Notes: a model not told the origin generated them from the letters alone. Shown: positions 1 to 9,644, numbered from the stretch's first letter. The stretch is 64,000 nucleotides of DNA from Pseudoalteromonas piscicida (GCF_000238315.3 NZ_CP011925.1:372001-436000); one strand, 5' to 3'. Program-made: numbers and translations.

Positions 1-1
1 A

Positions 2-2110
2 GGGGGTAATACTTTGCAATGGCTTGCTCTTCCAAAAGCGCAATCACAGGGAGGTAAGTCAGGCAATCAAATAGCACCATTACGATTCGGATTTAGCACT
101 ATTTACGTATCCGACACGATGGCTCAACAGTTGTCGCTCAGTAGGCATGAAGTGATCAAGCTTCTTGATACGGATGTACACTTCGTTGTTTTATCGGAAC
201 TGACTGGTGATGCCGCATTAGCCGATATTGCATTAGTTGACCATTTACTGAATTCAGCGGGTCGAATAAGTTATATAGAGATCTCAAATGCAGTATTGGA
301 TGAGACAAAGGTTAGGCAGATTATTGGTGACAAAGCTCAGTTGCAAAGTGCACAAGCACAGTCATTCGACTCGTTGTCGAAGGCATTTTTCTTCAACCTG
401 CAAGCACTTGCATTCCTAGGCTACGTAGTTGGCGCTTTTTTAAGTTTTAACGCCATAAAGCTTTGTCTGCACGCAAGAAAAACACTACATCAGCAACTCA
501 CACTACTCGGATGTATTCAAGCAAATGTAGTCGCAGCAGTAGTCATTGAGGTGCTCGCCTTAAGTTTGATTGCTGCACTGGTGGGCGCAGGTGTGGCTTT
601 CTTGGGGGCGAACTTATTGGTGAGTGAGATCTCAATGGCGTTAGAGAGCTTATTCGCGTTAGATAGACGTTTACCGGTTAATTTCAGTTGGTTAGTCGTG
701 CTGCAAGCATTTGTGTTAAACCTTTTGGTACTTGCCAGTGTGGCCTATTGCCAAGTAAAGCCTCTTACTTTTTATAAATCTTGGCAGAGTAAAATAGTGA
801 GTGGAAGTCTACTGGCTGTGGCCGCTGGGTATTTTTATCTTGGTAGCGAAGCGCCATTTCATGCGCTTGGGTTGTGCGTTTGCTTACTGTTGCTCTTTTT
901 TATGATAACACCGCTGGTACTACGAGCCGCGTTTAAAGGTATTCCAACTCAGCATCCATTAGTCAAATGGATGAAAGCAGACAGTGGCGAGCAGATCAGA
1001 GTGCTTGCAATCAGTGTTTATGCCGTATTGCTTGCGGTTGGCACTTCCGTAGGGTTGCAAATTATGGTGAGCAGTTTTAGTTCAGCTTTGCAGATCCATT
1101 TAGATGGCCGCCTTAGCGCAGATCTATATGTGAGGCCTAGCGAAGTCTCTGATGTGCAATATCAATGGCTTTTAAGTCAACAGGATATCGACAAGGTCGG
1201 TGTATTTTGGCGTGCAGAGATAAGTTATGGTCTGAGCACACATCAACGAGATCCCCAACCTGCGAGTTTGATAAGCTTTGGTCGCTCTGGTGAACATCAC
1301 TACAATCTTACGCTACTATCGGGATCGCCTCCTAATAACGAGGTGCTTTACTATGATGCGAATAATAACGTGAGTGGGTGTCTTGCTAATGAGCCAAGTA
1401 AATTATTGTATGGCGTTAAGTTGGGCCAGCGTATTCGGTTGCAGCAAGGCAAAAAGCATATTAACTGTGAGATAACGGGTTTTTATTACGATTATGGCGA
1501 GCAGCGTGCGGTGTTCGTCGCCGTTAGTGACGCAATTGAAAACGCTGGGCTTAACTATGAAGCATATGGTTTTTCAATTGTTTTGAAGCCAGATATTGAT
1601 ACCGTTTTATTTAAGCAAAAGGTCATGCAGCGATTTCATTTAAACGACTCTCAAGTGGTTCAAAATCAGCGTTTTAAACAATACGCTACGCGTTTGTTTG
1701 AACATACGTTTTATGCAACACACGCGTTAAATTTAATGATAGTTGCTATCGCGTTATTTGGGCTATGGGTATCATTACTGACACTCGGCGCCAAGCAAAT
1801 TCAACCATTGGCCATCTTAAAAACATTAGGCGTTACAACTTGGCAAGCATTTGCCATTAAATTAGGGCAAAGCGCCGTTATTCTGCTTGTGAGTTTAGTG
1901 CTGGCGACAATACTTGGGGGAATGCTCGGGTGGATCTTGCTTAAATTTGTGATGCCAATTGGCTTCGGTTGGACGATCCCTTTTCTATTACCTTATCTTG
2001 AGATCGTAGTCTTGATCACCCTAATTTTTGGTTTAGCTTTGCTGGTTAGTGTACTACCTCTACTCAAACTGAGTCGTTACGATACTGCGGATCTGTTGTA
2101 TGAAGACTAA
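2..2110 (+). CDS. FtsX-type ABC transporter permease, 5'-truncated by window edge
   Basis: This is an inner-membrane permease subunit of an ABC exporter of the FtsX/MacB/LolC type. The frame is open to the left edge, so the gene begins outside the window and about the first hundred residues are probably missing; the TTG at 14 is not a convincing start. Hydrophobic segments cluster near residues 125-250 and 260-310 (counted from that TTG), then a large soluble extracytoplasmic part (about 350-560), then a last three-helix FtsX block (about 575-690) ending in the typical 'PLLKLSRYDTADLLYED'. Having two FtsX blocks fits permeases that work as single large chains with a separate ATPase. The ATPase is probably just upstream, out of view. 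The stop overlaps the next start by 11 bases, so the two are translationally coupled. The substrate is unknown; the partner suggests lipid or lipoprotein traffic. Confidence 0.85.
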   Translation, partial: GGNTLQWLALPKAQSQGGKSGNQIAPLRFGFSTIYVSDTMAQQLSLSRHEVIKLLDTDVHFVVLSELTGDAALADIALVDHLLNSAGRISYIEISNAVLDETKVRQIIGDKAQLQSAQAQSFDSLSKAFFFNLQALAFLGYVVGAFLSFNAIKLCLHARKTLHQQLTLLGCIQANVVAAVVIEVLALSLIAALVGAGVAFLGANLLVSEISMALESLFALDRRLPVNFSWLVVLQAFVLNLLVLASVAYCQVKPLTFYKSWQSKIVSGSLLAVAAGYFYLGSEAPFHALGLCVCLLLLFFMITPLVLRAAFKGIPTQHPLVKWMKADSGEQIRVLAISVYAVLLAVGTSVGLQIMVSSFSSALQIHLDGRLSADLYVRPSEVSDVQYQWLLSQQDIDKVGVFWRAEISYGLSTHQRDPQPASLISFGRSGEHHYNLTLLSGSPPNNEVLYYDANNNVSGCLANEPSKLLYGVKLGQRIRLQQGKKHINCEITGFYYDYGEQRAVFVAVSDAIENAGLNYEAYGFSIVLKPDIDTVLFKQKVMQRFHLNDSQVVQNQRFKQYATRLFEHTFYATHALNLMIVAIALFGLWVSLLTLGAKQIQPLAILKTLGVTTWQAFAIKLGQSAVILLVSLVLATILGGMLGWILLKFVMPIGFGWTIPFLLPYLEIVVLITLIFGLALLVSVLPLLKLSRYDTADLLYED

Positions 2111-3167
2111 TTATCTTATCGTTTTATTACTGTTAATCGTGGGAGTCGGCTGCACACCGGAATTATCAGAAGTCTCTAATTCAAAAAATGATTTTTTCAA
2201 TCTTGAGTTAGGCGATCCGGTCTCTCCCTCATATCAGTTAAGTTTTCCACTTGATCACGGCAGTCATCCGGACCAAGGCATTGAATGGTGGTATGTTACT
2301 GCAAACTTAAAAAGTGATTCAGGGCAAGAGTTTGGTGTTCAATGGACGTTATTTAGAACCTCAGTTGTCAGCGGTCAATATGTCAGTTCATGGTGGGATG
2401 GTGAGTTATACTTTGCGCATTTTGCAATTCAAGATAATACAAGGCACCAAGCCTTCGAACGTTATGGCAGAGCAGGACAAGTAAAAATTCAAGCAGACCC
2501 ATTTATCACGCAATTAGATAATTGGTATTTGCGCAGTGAGACGGAAACATTTTTTCCGTTAACGCTTCATGCTGAGGAAGAAAACAGCCGTGTTAGTTTA
2601 ACACTTAACACAAGCCCAATGGTGCTACATGGGAAGAATGGCTACAGTGAAAAAACGTCCGACGGCCATGCCTCCATGTACTACAGCTATCCTTTTTTAA
2701 GCGTCTCGGGTGAGCTTACTTTTCAAGGTGCAACACATCAAGTCAGCGGTGACGCGTGGCTCGATAGAGAATGGTCTTCCTCATTTATCAGTAAATCACA
2801 ACGCGGCTGGGACTGGTTTAGCATTCGGAGTCAAGACAGATCGAATGGTGCACTAATGGTATTTTGTATTCGTGATAGCCAACAAGTCTACAAAGATTGC
2901 CGAGGCACTGAAATTACAGCTGAGGGTAGCGCGACAGAAATAGCGCATAAGGATATTCAATTAAGTGTTTTGGAGCAGGTTTTGTTAGATGGAGTAAGCT
3001 ATCCATTTAAATGGCAATTACGACTAAAGCACAGTCCTGTTATTCTGATAGAAAGTATCAATCGTGATGCGAGAAACCAGCTGACGATCCCGTATTGGGA
3101 AGGAAGAGTAAAAGTGTCCGGCGGCTATACCGGTGAAGGGTACGCTGAGCTAGTCGGATACGAATAG
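2100..3167 (+). CDS. AttH/CrtC-like lipocalin-fold lipoprotein
   Basis: Predicted outer-envelope lipoprotein of 355 residues. The N-terminus is a short lipoprotein signal ending in 'GVGC', so lipidation is expected at Cys18. The mature part carries hallmarks of the AttH / carotenoid 1,2-hydratase (CrtC) family: 'FPLDHGSHPDQGIEWWYVTANL' split over residues 50-71, the internal 'SGDAWLDREWSS' and 'GWDWFSIRS'. AttH-like proteins have two lipocalin-like beta domains and are very often encoded next to an FtsX permease and its ATPase, as here, where the ATG lies inside the end of the permease gene. Known family members with proven activity act on carotenoid-like lipids, but most bacterial AttH lipoproteins have no assigned reaction. 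A lipid-handling partner of the ABC exporter is the best inference. Confidence 0.85.
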   Translation: MKTNYLIVLLLLIVGVGCTPELSEVSNSKNDFFNLELGDPVSPSYQLSFPLDHGSHPDQGIEWWYVTANLKSDSGQEFGVQWTLFRTSVVSGQYVSSWWDGELYFAHFAIQDNTRHQAFERYGRAGQVKIQADPFITQLDNWYLRSETETFFPLTLHAEEENSRVSLTLNTSPMVLHGKNGYSEKTSDGHASMYYSYPFLSVSGELTFQGATHQVSGDAWLDREWSSSFISKSQRGWDWFSIRSQDRSNGALMVFCIRDSQQVYKDCRGTEITAEGSATEIAHKDIQLSVLEQVLLDGVSYPFKWQLRLKHSPVILIESINRDARNQLTIPYWEGRVKVSGGYTGEGYAELVGYE

Positions 3168-3345
3168 CCCACATTGGCTATATCGATTAACTTGTACCTA
3201 TATTGTCGTTAAATTTCCTAGTGAGATAGTACTAGCTCACAATAAAGATGAATTTATCCTGAAATCTTGTTTTGACAGCGCTTTTTTCTGTCAAACTCAG
3301 TCCTAGAAAGCTAGACTCTAAGAATATCTTACTATCTGTGTTGCT

Positions 3346-6300
3346 ATGTTAAATACGTTTTTTGTAACCGATCCCGCACCAGAGTTGCTACTCAACGGAA
3401 CTTATGATGCTATGCTTGTGGCGTTATCTGTGCTTGTGGCTGTTATTGCCTCATTTTTTACGCTTATCCAGATCGACTTTGCTGAGCAAAACCAAAATAG
3501 CCGTATAAATCGACTCGCAAAATTTGGCGGTGCTGTTGCCATGGCAGGTGGTATTTGGAGTATGCACTTTATTGGGATGCTGGCGTTCTCACTCTGTGTA
3601 GAAGTGGATTACGATCCTTGGCTTACTGCAGCGTCTATCTTCCCCGCTTTCTTAGGCTGTTGGGTTTCGTTTGATTTGATAACTCGACCAAATGTCACAC
3701 TTACAGTTAAGGGGCTTGCCGCTGTCATTTTGGGGGCCGGTATTGGTACCATGCACTATAGCGGTATGGAAGCCATGCAGCTTGGCCCTATGCTGGGCTA
3801 TGATCCTATACTTTTTGGCTTATCAATTATCGTTGCGGTGTCACTCGCTTTCATCGCAATTCAAACGAGAAGTAAGCTGCGCGATTATGTCAGTGACAAC
3901 AATATCAGTGTTGTGAGGTGTTTAGGTGCTTTGGCGCTTGGGGCGTCGGTGTCGGGAATGCATTACACGGGCATGCAGGCGGCAAAATTTGTATCTGACT
4001 CACCAATCATCAGCCAAGAAATGCAAGATCAGCACACACAGTCACTTGCATTGTTTATTGCAGCTGTCAGTATGATCATTAGTGCTTTATCTGCGCTTAT
4101 TCATACCGCGAGCAAGTACCGTTCGGTGGCTGCAGACAAAGCCGCTAATGAATCTAGGCTTGCGGCGATCCTAGAAACGGCCGTTGACGGGATCATCACC
4201 ATCAATGGTGACGGTATCATTAAGAGCTGTAACCCGTTAGTTGAACGAATTTTAGGATGGTCTGAGGGAGAAACGCTTGGTCGCAATGTTGCGGTGTTTT
4301 TACCTAAAGAAGCGCAAACGAAAGTATCATTCGACAGCACTTACCTTGAACAATTTAAAAGGGTTGGCCGTGAAATCAAGGCGCTACACAAGCAAGGGCA
4401 TCTGGTGCCTATCCGATTGGGAATAGGAGAGGTTGAGCTAAAAGACCAAAGCGCATTTTATGTGGGTTTTATCACTGATCTAACAGCCCAAAAGCAAATG
4501 GAAAAAGCGCTGATTGAGCAGGAAACGCGTTATCGGACACTATTAAATAACATGCCTGGCGTGGCGTTTCGCTGCCGGATAGATAGCGAATGGACAATGT
4601 CGTTTGTAAGCCTCATTGTTGAGCAGCTTACAGGCTATCGAGCAGAGGAGTTTATTTCTGGGCAAGTTCATTTTGCTAGCTTGATTATTGAAGACGACAA
4701 AAGCTTAACGCACGATGTGGTTGAACAAGCACTGCAATGCGGCAAAGCGAGTTACTCGCAGGAATATCGAATATTACACAAGTCTGGCCATACCAAGTGG
4801 GTGCTGGATAAAGGTTCATTTGAATACGATCAAGCGGGTAAAGTTGAGGGCATTGCGGGCGTATTACTTGATATTAGCGAGCGCAAGAACATGGAAGACG
4901 AACTACGTGCCGCGAAAAGTATCGCTGAAAGCGCAGCGGCTTCCAAGCAAGCGTTTTTGGCGAACATGAGTCATGAAATTCGCACGCCGATGAACGCCAT
5001 TTTAGGATTTAGTGAAGTACTGAGAGAGTCTGAGCTGAAGCCCGATCAAAGTAAGCATGTAAATACGATACTTACCAGTGCAAAGGCGCTGCTGCATTTA
5101 CTTAATGACATTTTAGACTCCGCTAAGCTGGACCAAGGCAAGCTCGACCTGATTGAGAATGATTTCTGTATTTCTGAGCTACTCGACAACGTGGTATCGA
5201 CGTTTTGGTATCAAGCAAAGAAAAAGGGCTTAAAACTAGAGCTCACGATGAGTCACAGTTTGCATCAAACTTATCATGGTGCTTCAGACCGCTTACGGCA
5301 GGTACTGGTTAATTTATTGGGTAATGCCATTAAGTTTACTGCACAGGGCAGTGTAGAGCTTAGTGTTGAGTCATCCCATGACGATTATGTACTGTTTAAA
5401 ATTGCAGACACAGGTATAGGGATTGCCAACGATAGACTAGATTCTATTTTCAACCCCTTTGAGCAGGCCGACGAGAGCATGAGTCGCCGCTTTGGTGGCA
5501 CAGGTCTTGGGACGACCATTAGCCGTCAGCTAGTCGAGTTAATGGGTGGAAAAATATGGGCTCATAGTGAGCTTGGAAAAGGGTCTACTTTCTACTTTAC
5601 AGTGCCTCTTAAGAAAATCGCGGCATTCACAATAGCGCAAGATGTTCATGTCGAGCTTCCCCCGTTAAATATATTGGTTGCCGATGATATTCAACAAAAT
5701 ACCGAATTGTTGAGCTTATTACTTGAAAAGCAAGGTCATAGTATAGAGGTCGCAGGAGATGGGCTTGAGGCCATCGAAAAAGCAAAAGCGCAACAATACG
5801 ATCTTATTCTAATGGATATTCATATGCCGGGTTGTGATGGACTTGAGGCGACGCGTGCTATCAAAGCATATGAACGAGAAAATAGGCAACAAGAGACACC
5901 GGTAATTGCACTGACCGCGAGTGTGTTGGGCGAGGACAGAGCCGCTGCAAAAGCTGCTGGTATGGCTGCATTTGCGTCAAAACCAGTGGTGATAGAAGAT
6001 TTAACTCGCACTATTGCTGAGACGCTCAATATCAATATCGCTCATACGGCGATTGGAGTAAGGCAAACCAGCAACAAACAGCTTATAAATAGAGCTAGAG
6101 CAATAAACCTGTGGGGCAGTGAGGCTCGGTTTTTAAAAGAACTGGCGCGTTTTTGGGAAGGTAAAAGAGAAGAAGTGATAGCGCTCTTTGCGCACGAAGG
6201 TCAGTTTACGAATGATGTGCTACAGAGCATTCATACCATCAAAGGCGTTGCCGGAAACCTGGCTTTGGAGACGCTATTTGCTCTGCTAGAGCAAATAGAG

Positions 6301-6624
6301 CGTAAAAAGGAAATTGACGAGCGCTTGAGAGCCAAAATGGCGCTCATTATTGAAAAACTAGACGACGTGGTTGGTCTGAGTGATGAAGAAGTCGTGACCA
6401 ACGCGTTGAGTGAGGGCGACGTTTTTTTGTTTAAGCAAAACTTGCCACAAGTAAAAGAGATGATAGATGAGGCGCAAGTCGAGGATGATGTGCTTGACGC
6501 ATTGTTAGAGAGTGCGCCCCTTACTTACCGAAGCCAGGTAGAGGCGTTGAAACATGCATTGGATGATTTTGAATTTGAACGTGCGGAGGAAATTCTCGCA
6601 CAATTAATGAGTACTGATGTGTAA
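3346..6624 (+). CDS. MHYT-domain hybrid sensor histidine kinase with PAS, receiver and Hpt domains
   Basis: A 1092-residue membrane sensor kinase. The N-terminus is a seven-helix MHYT sensor (about residues 15-265) with three repeats of the metal-binding signature: 'SMHFIGM', 'TMHYSGM' and 'GMHYTGM'. MHYT domains are thought to sense diatomic gases or redox through bound copper. Two PAS domains follow (about 270-385 and 395-515). The kinase core has the phospho-acceptor His543 in 'MSHEIRTPMNAIL', an HATPase with 'ADTGIGI' and 'GGTGLGTTIS', a receiver with Asp824 in 'LILMDIHMPG', and a C-terminal Hpt domain with His963 in 'SIHTIKG'. This is a full phosphorelay in one chain. The stop overlaps the next ATG (TAATG), so it is co-translated with the HD-GYP regulator, its obvious output partner. 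Confidence 0.95.
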   Translation: MLNTFFVTDPAPELLLNGTYDAMLVALSVLVAVIASFFTLIQIDFAEQNQNSRINRLAKFGGAVAMAGGIWSMHFIGMLAFSLCVEVDYDPWLTAASIFPAFLGCWVSFDLITRPNVTLTVKGLAAVILGAGIGTMHYSGMEAMQLGPMLGYDPILFGLSIIVAVSLAFIAIQTRSKLRDYVSDNNISVVRCLGALALGASVSGMHYTGMQAAKFVSDSPIISQEMQDQHTQSLALFIAAVSMIISALSALIHTASKYRSVAADKAANESRLAAILETAVDGIITINGDGIIKSCNPLVERILGWSEGETLGRNVAVFLPKEAQTKVSFDSTYLEQFKRVGREIKALHKQGHLVPIRLGIGEVELKDQSAFYVGFITDLTAQKQMEKALIEQETRYRTLLNNMPGVAFRCRIDSEWTMSFVSLIVEQLTGYRAEEFISGQVHFASLIIEDDKSLTHDVVEQALQCGKASYSQEYRILHKSGHTKWVLDKGSFEYDQAGKVEGIAGVLLDISERKNMEDELRAAKSIAESAAASKQAFLANMSHEIRTPMNAILGFSEVLRESELKPDQSKHVNTILTSAKALLHLLNDILDSAKLDQGKLDLIENDFCISELLDNVVSTFWYQAKKKGLKLELTMSHSLHQTYHGASDRLRQVLVNLLGNAIKFTAQGSVELSVESSHDDYVLFKIADTGIGIANDRLDSIFNPFEQADESMSRRFGGTGLGTTISRQLVELMGGKIWAHSELGKGSTFYFTVPLKKIAAFTIAQDVHVELPPLNILVADDIQQNTELLSLLLEKQGHSIEVAGDGLEAIEKAKAQQYDLILMDIHMPGCDGLEATRAIKAYERENRQQETPVIALTASVLGEDRAAAKAAGMAAFASKPVVIEDLTRTIAETLNINIAHTAIGVRQTSNKQLINRARAINLWGSEARFLKELARFWEGKREEVIALFAHEGQFTNDVLQSIHTIKGVAGNLALETLFALLEQIERKKEIDERLRAKMALIIEKLDDVVGLSDEEVVTNALSEGDVFLFKQNLPQVKEMIDEAQVEDDVLDALLESAPLTYRSQVEALKHALDDFEFERAEEILAQLMSTDV

Positions 6625-7607
6625 TGATAAATGACCACAAGCCTCTGATCCTAGCTGTTGACGATGAAGCGACAAATTTGCAAATTCTAAAGCAAACGCT
6701 GGGCAATCAATATCGTATGAAGTTTGCAAAGTCAGGAAAGTTGGCGCTGGAGCTAGTAGATAAAGAACTACCTAACTTAATTTTACTCGATGTTATGATG
6801 CCAGAAATGACAGGTTTTGAAGTCTGCTCCAAATTAAAAGAAGACCCTACCACGGCGAGGATCCCGGTGATTTTTGTGACCGCCTTGAGTGAAGAGTTTG
6901 ACGAAGCTCGAGGCTTTGAGTTAGGTGGTGTTGATTACATCACAAAGCCTATCAGCCCTGCTATAACTAGAGCGCGAGTGAAGACGCACTTGTCTTTAGT
7001 TAGTGCTACTGAGCTTAAAAGTGCATACGTTGAATTGATGCAGCGGCTCGGTCAGGCAGCGGAATACAAAGACAATGAAACAGGCCAACATATTGCAAGA
7101 ATGAGCCGCTACTGCTTTGTGCTTGCTAAAGCTTGTGGTTTACCGGAAGCGTATGCGGAAGATTTGATGCTCGCCGCCCCGATGCACGATATTGGCAAGG
7201 TTGGTATTGCCGACAGCATTTTGCTGAAACCCGGACGTTTAGATGCCGAAGAGTATGAGGTGATGAAACAACACGCTGAGCTGGGTGCAAATATACTCGC
7301 GGACTCTGATTCAAAACTCGTCAAGCTTGCATATTTAATGGCCATGGAGCACCACGAAAAATTTGATGGAAGCGGTTATCCAAAAGGATTAAAGGGGGAA
7401 GAAATCTCACTTGAAGGGAGGATCTGTGCGCTTGCGGACGTGTTTGATGCACTTACTTCAAAGCGCCCATACAAAGAGGCTTGGCCTATTGAAAAGGCAT
7501 TAGCCTTCATTCATTCTGAAAGTGGTAAGCACTTTGACCCAAAATTAGTTGAATTACTCAATGAAAACCTACCAGAAATCCTAAAGATTAAAGCGCAGTA
7601 TGACTGA
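6624..7607 (+). CDS. Two-component response regulator with HD-GYP c-di-GMP phosphodiesterase domain
   Basis: RpfG-type regulator of 327 residues. Residues 1-125 are a receiver domain with the acidic pocket 'VDDE' near 12-15, phospho-acceptor Asp56 in 'LILLDVMMPEM' and the Lys of 'YITKPIS'. Residues about 145-320 are an HD-GYP domain with 'MHDIGKVGIADSILLKPGRL' and the signature 'HHEKFDGSGYPKGL', so the metal-binding and GYP residues are intact. HD-GYP enzymes hydrolyse cyclic di-GMP to GMP in the cytoplasm. The ATG overlaps the stop of the upstream MHYT hybrid kinase, so phosphorylation by that kinase probably controls c-di-GMP breakdown and hence biofilm or motility. Domain assignment is secure; the pairing is inferred from gene order. 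Confidence 0.95.
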   Translation: MINDHKPLILAVDDEATNLQILKQTLGNQYRMKFAKSGKLALELVDKELPNLILLDVMMPEMTGFEVCSKLKEDPTTARIPVIFVTALSEEFDEARGFELGGVDYITKPISPAITRARVKTHLSLVSATELKSAYVELMQRLGQAAEYKDNETGQHIARMSRYCFVLAKACGLPEAYAEDLMLAAPMHDIGKVGIADSILLKPGRLDAEEYEVMKQHAELGANILADSDSKLVKLAYLMAMEHHEKFDGSGYPKGLKGEEISLEGRICALADVFDALTSKRPYKEAWPIEKALAFIHSESGKHFDPKLVELLNENLPEILKIKAQYD

Positions 7608-7720
7608 GGGGAGTTGATCTTCGTTGGCTAATTGAAGATTAATGCTTGTGAGCGTAGAGAGAGGGAGTAGTAAGGCATTTTTAAGTTCTCATATTGTAAA
7701 GCATTTGCTATACGAATAAT

Positions 7721-7741
7721 TTGTATCTATATTGGGTTCTA
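7721..7741 (+). promoter_or_regulatory. Putative promoter block shared by barrel paralogues 1 and 2 (copy upstream of paralogue 1)
   Basis: A 21-base block beginning TTGTATCTAT and ending TTGGGTTCTA lies 29 bases before the GTG start of the first barrel gene. It matches 19 of 21 bases with the block at 8627-8647 before the second paralogue. The non-coding conservation suggests a promoter or regulator site; the exact -35/-10 assignment is uncertain. Confidence 0.4.
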
Positions 7742-7770
7742 ACCATGGAACTATCAACAAGGATACGATT

Positions 7771-8466
7771 GTGAATTCAGTTTCAACTATGGCAATAAGT
7801 CTTACCGCCATGTTAGCTTCACTACCTAGCATCGGCAGCTCAACAAATTTTATGGAGCTTGGATTTGGTCGGTTAGCGTTCGATAACGTCAGTGAGATTG
7901 AGCCTAAAGGCTTTGTCATTACAGCAAATATAGAGTTCGGTGGGCTTTACCTAGAAGGTTCTTCTGCTCTGATGGCTGATGACGTCGCGGTTACCGGATT
8001 AGTTTATGGTGCAGAAGAAGACGTATTAGCCACTTTAGATTTCGATGTTGACTCTAGAACTTATACCTTATTGGCCGGTAAGCAGTTCGATTTGAATGAT
8101 AATAGCCTTATTGATATTTATGGCGGTTATTCTAGGCATAGATTGGAGGTAGCTTATTCAGGCTTAGTCAATACGACGTACTATGATGGTTACACCAATA
8201 AAGAGCTTATATTATTTCTTGACCAAGAGGAAAATGAGTCAAGTGATCATTATCATTTAGAAGCTGCTTATGACTATACACATGTAGACCTTAATTTTAG
8301 GGTAGGTGTTGGCTTTGAGCGGATCCAGGATGATGTAAGTGAGAATAATTTAGTGTATCTGGCAGAGGTTGGATATCGTTTTACCAATAATATTTCCGCA
8401 AACGTGAGCTATAGAAATGCTGAGGTCTACAATACCCTCAGTCTGAATTTGAGGTATAGCTTCTGA
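7771..8466 (+). CDS. Outer-membrane beta-barrel protein, paralogue 1 of 3
   Basis: Predicted 231-residue exported beta-barrel protein. I choose the GTG at 7771 because it gives 'MNSV...', matching the 'MNSI' and 'MNST' starts of the two neighbours; an upstream start would add an unrelated leader. After the signal region the sequence shows alternating amphipathic strands, the motifs 'FMELGFG', 'DIYGGYSRHRLE', 'DHYHLEAAYDY', 'RVGVGFERIQDD', 'LVYLAEVGYRFT' and the terminal 'NLRYSF'. A C-terminal Phe after an aromatic-rich last strand is the classic signal for BAM-dependent outer-membrane insertion. The size suggests an eight-stranded barrel of the OmpA/OmpX-like porin-family fold. Function unknown. 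It is followed by two tandem paralogues with conserved motifs, so local duplication is clear. Confidence 0.75.
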   Translation: MNSVSTMAISLTAMLASLPSIGSSTNFMELGFGRLAFDNVSEIEPKGFVITANIEFGGLYLEGSSALMADDVAVTGLVYGAEEDVLATLDFDVDSRTYTLLAGKQFDLNDNSLIDIYGGYSRHRLEVAYSGLVNTTYYDGYTNKELILFLDQEENESSDHYHLEAAYDYTHVDLNFRVGVGFERIQDDVSENNLVYLAEVGYRFTNNISANVSYRNAEVYNTLSLNLRYSF

Positions 8467-8482
8467 CTACAATGCCCTTGTC

Positions 8483-8510
8483 ATGCCGTTAATCTTGTTG
8501 TGAACGGCAT
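8483..8510 (+). terminator. Hairpin after barrel paralogue 1 (weak terminator candidate)
   Basis: An 8-bp perfect inverted repeat ATGCCGTT / AACGGCAT with a 12-base loop sits 17 bases after the stop. No T-run follows, so intrinsic termination is doubtful; it could instead stabilise the mRNA 3' end. Confidence 0.3.
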
Positions 8511-8600
8511 AACATCCACTTCCAAAGCGCCTAGCTAATTTTCTTCCTCTTGGTTTACGACACTGAGTTGAACTCGAGCAAGTTAACGGTTTGATTAATG

Positions 8601-8617
8601 GTAACAAACTTTGTTAC
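8601..8617. promoter_or_regulatory. Perfect 17-bp palindrome upstream of barrel paralogue 2
   Basis: GTAACAAA-C-TTTGTTAC is a perfect inverted repeat of two 8-bp arms about 10 bases before the shared promoter block. Its size and place fit a repressor or activator operator. A shorter relative, AACAA-N4-TTGTT, is found at 9694-9707 before the third paralogue; none is evident before the first. Confidence 0.4.
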
Positions 8618-8626
8618 AAAGTCATT

Positions 8627-8647
8627 TTGTATTTATTTTGGGTTCTA
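8627..8647 (+). promoter_or_regulatory. Putative promoter block (copy upstream of barrel paralogue 2)
   Basis: Second copy of the 21-base block (TTGTATTTAT...TTGGGTTCTA), 19/21 identical to that at 7721-7741, here 66 bases before the GTG start. Conservation outside coding sequence supports a regulatory role. Confidence 0.4.
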
Positions 8648-8713
8648 GTTGTATTTATATGTAATTTCAGTAGTATGCGCCACGAATTAAATACGAGAAT
8701 GATGGAGTGGATC

Positions 8714-9400
8714 GTGAATTCAATTTTAAAGCAAGTGGCATTAGTATCTGCATTATTTGCATCAACAGCTAGCCTAGCAAACTCAACAGACTTCGTTGAA
8801 CTAGGTTATGGAAAAATTACGCTTGATGGTGTTGATGAATTCAAGCCTACGGGTATCGCAGTTACGGTAAACAAGGCATTTGACGGCTTTTATCTTCAAG
8901 GTACTTATGCTGCATTAAGTGATGACTTTAAAGGTACTTCAATCGAAAGCGATTATTACGCAAATATAGAAACAACGATTAAAGTTGAGACAGATTTAAA
9001 CTATCTTACTCTTTTAGTTGGTCATCAGTTTGATGTAACAGATGCTGGCTTCGTCGATGTATATGGTGGTTATTCTAGATACAAATTAGAACTGGATTAT
9101 TCAGGCATCGCAGATATTGCTTACAACGATGGCTACAGTTATCAAGACAGCTTCTCTGATAAAGAGAGTGACACGAGCGATCATTACCATATTGAAGCTG
9201 CCTACGAGCATTCATTCGGAGCTCTGAATGCACGCGTTGGCCTTGGTCTAGAACGTATTCAAGAAGATGAAAGCGAAACTAACTTTGTATACTTAGCCAA
9301 GCTGAGTTACCAATTTACCGAGAGCATCTCGGCTAATGTTAGCTACAGAAATGCAGACGAATACGATAACTTTGGTGTAAACCTAAGATATAGTTTCTGA
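8714..9400 (+). CDS. Outer-membrane beta-barrel protein, paralogue 2 of 3
   Basis: Predicted 228-residue outer-membrane barrel. The GTG at 8714 (preceded by GGAG) gives a good signal peptide, 'MNSILKQVALVSALFASTASLA', with cleavage expected after Ala22 before 'NSTDFVELGYG'. Strand motifs parallel those of paralogue 1: 'DVYGGYSRYKLE', 'DHYHIEAAYEH', 'RVGLGLERIQED', 'FVYLAKLSYQFT' and terminal 'NLRYSF'. The frame is open further upstream to 8591 but that leader has no barrel features and covers the conserved promoter block, so it is not used. No substrate or partner can be named. It is intact, unlike the third copy. Confidence 0.8.
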   Translation: MNSILKQVALVSALFASTASLANSTDFVELGYGKITLDGVDEFKPTGIAVTVNKAFDGFYLQGTYAALSDDFKGTSIESDYYANIETTIKVETDLNYLTLLVGHQFDVTDAGFVDVYGGYSRYKLELDYSGIADIAYNDGYSYQDSFSDKESDTSDHYHIEAAYEHSFGALNARVGLGLERIQEDESETNFVYLAKLSYQFTESISANVSYRNADEYDNFGVNLRYSF

Positions 9401-9434
9401 TATCACGGTTATTAAGGTCGGCAGACCCTAGATA

Positions 9435-9466
9435 AGATGCGGTTTCTTTTAGTAGAAATTGCATCT
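9435..9466 (+). terminator. Hairpin downstream of barrel paralogue 2
   Basis: A 13-bp imperfect stem (arms start AGATGC and end GCATCT, two G-T pairs, 6-base loop) lies 35 bases after the stop. No T-run follows. Possible 3' end hairpin; weak as an intrinsic terminator. Confidence 0.35.
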
Positions 9467-9607
9467 AAAGCAAAATGCATGTTCTAATCCAAACTTTCGC
9501 TACTATACCTGTTAACACCAAGCTATTATTTCTTTGACATTCGTGTTCATCTCTTCGAATTTTCCTATCAAATTAAGCTTTTTGCATCGCACCCAGCATG
9601 TAATACC

Positions 9608-9644
9608 AATTAGTTAGTTCATTCCTTATCCAAACCTCAGGTTA
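9608..9644 (+). repeat. Half copy of the TAACCTGAG palindromic element
   Basis: The segment ATTCCTTATCCAAACCTCAG followed by GTTA is the right-hand end of the element seen in full at 14291-14488 and, inverted, at 43804-43878. The left end is not detectable here, so this is a remnant. It occupies part of the 348-base gap between barrel paralogues 2 and 3. That gap also holds an inverted repeat AAGTGTTT / AAACACTT at 9661-9685, and no gene. Confidence 0.65.
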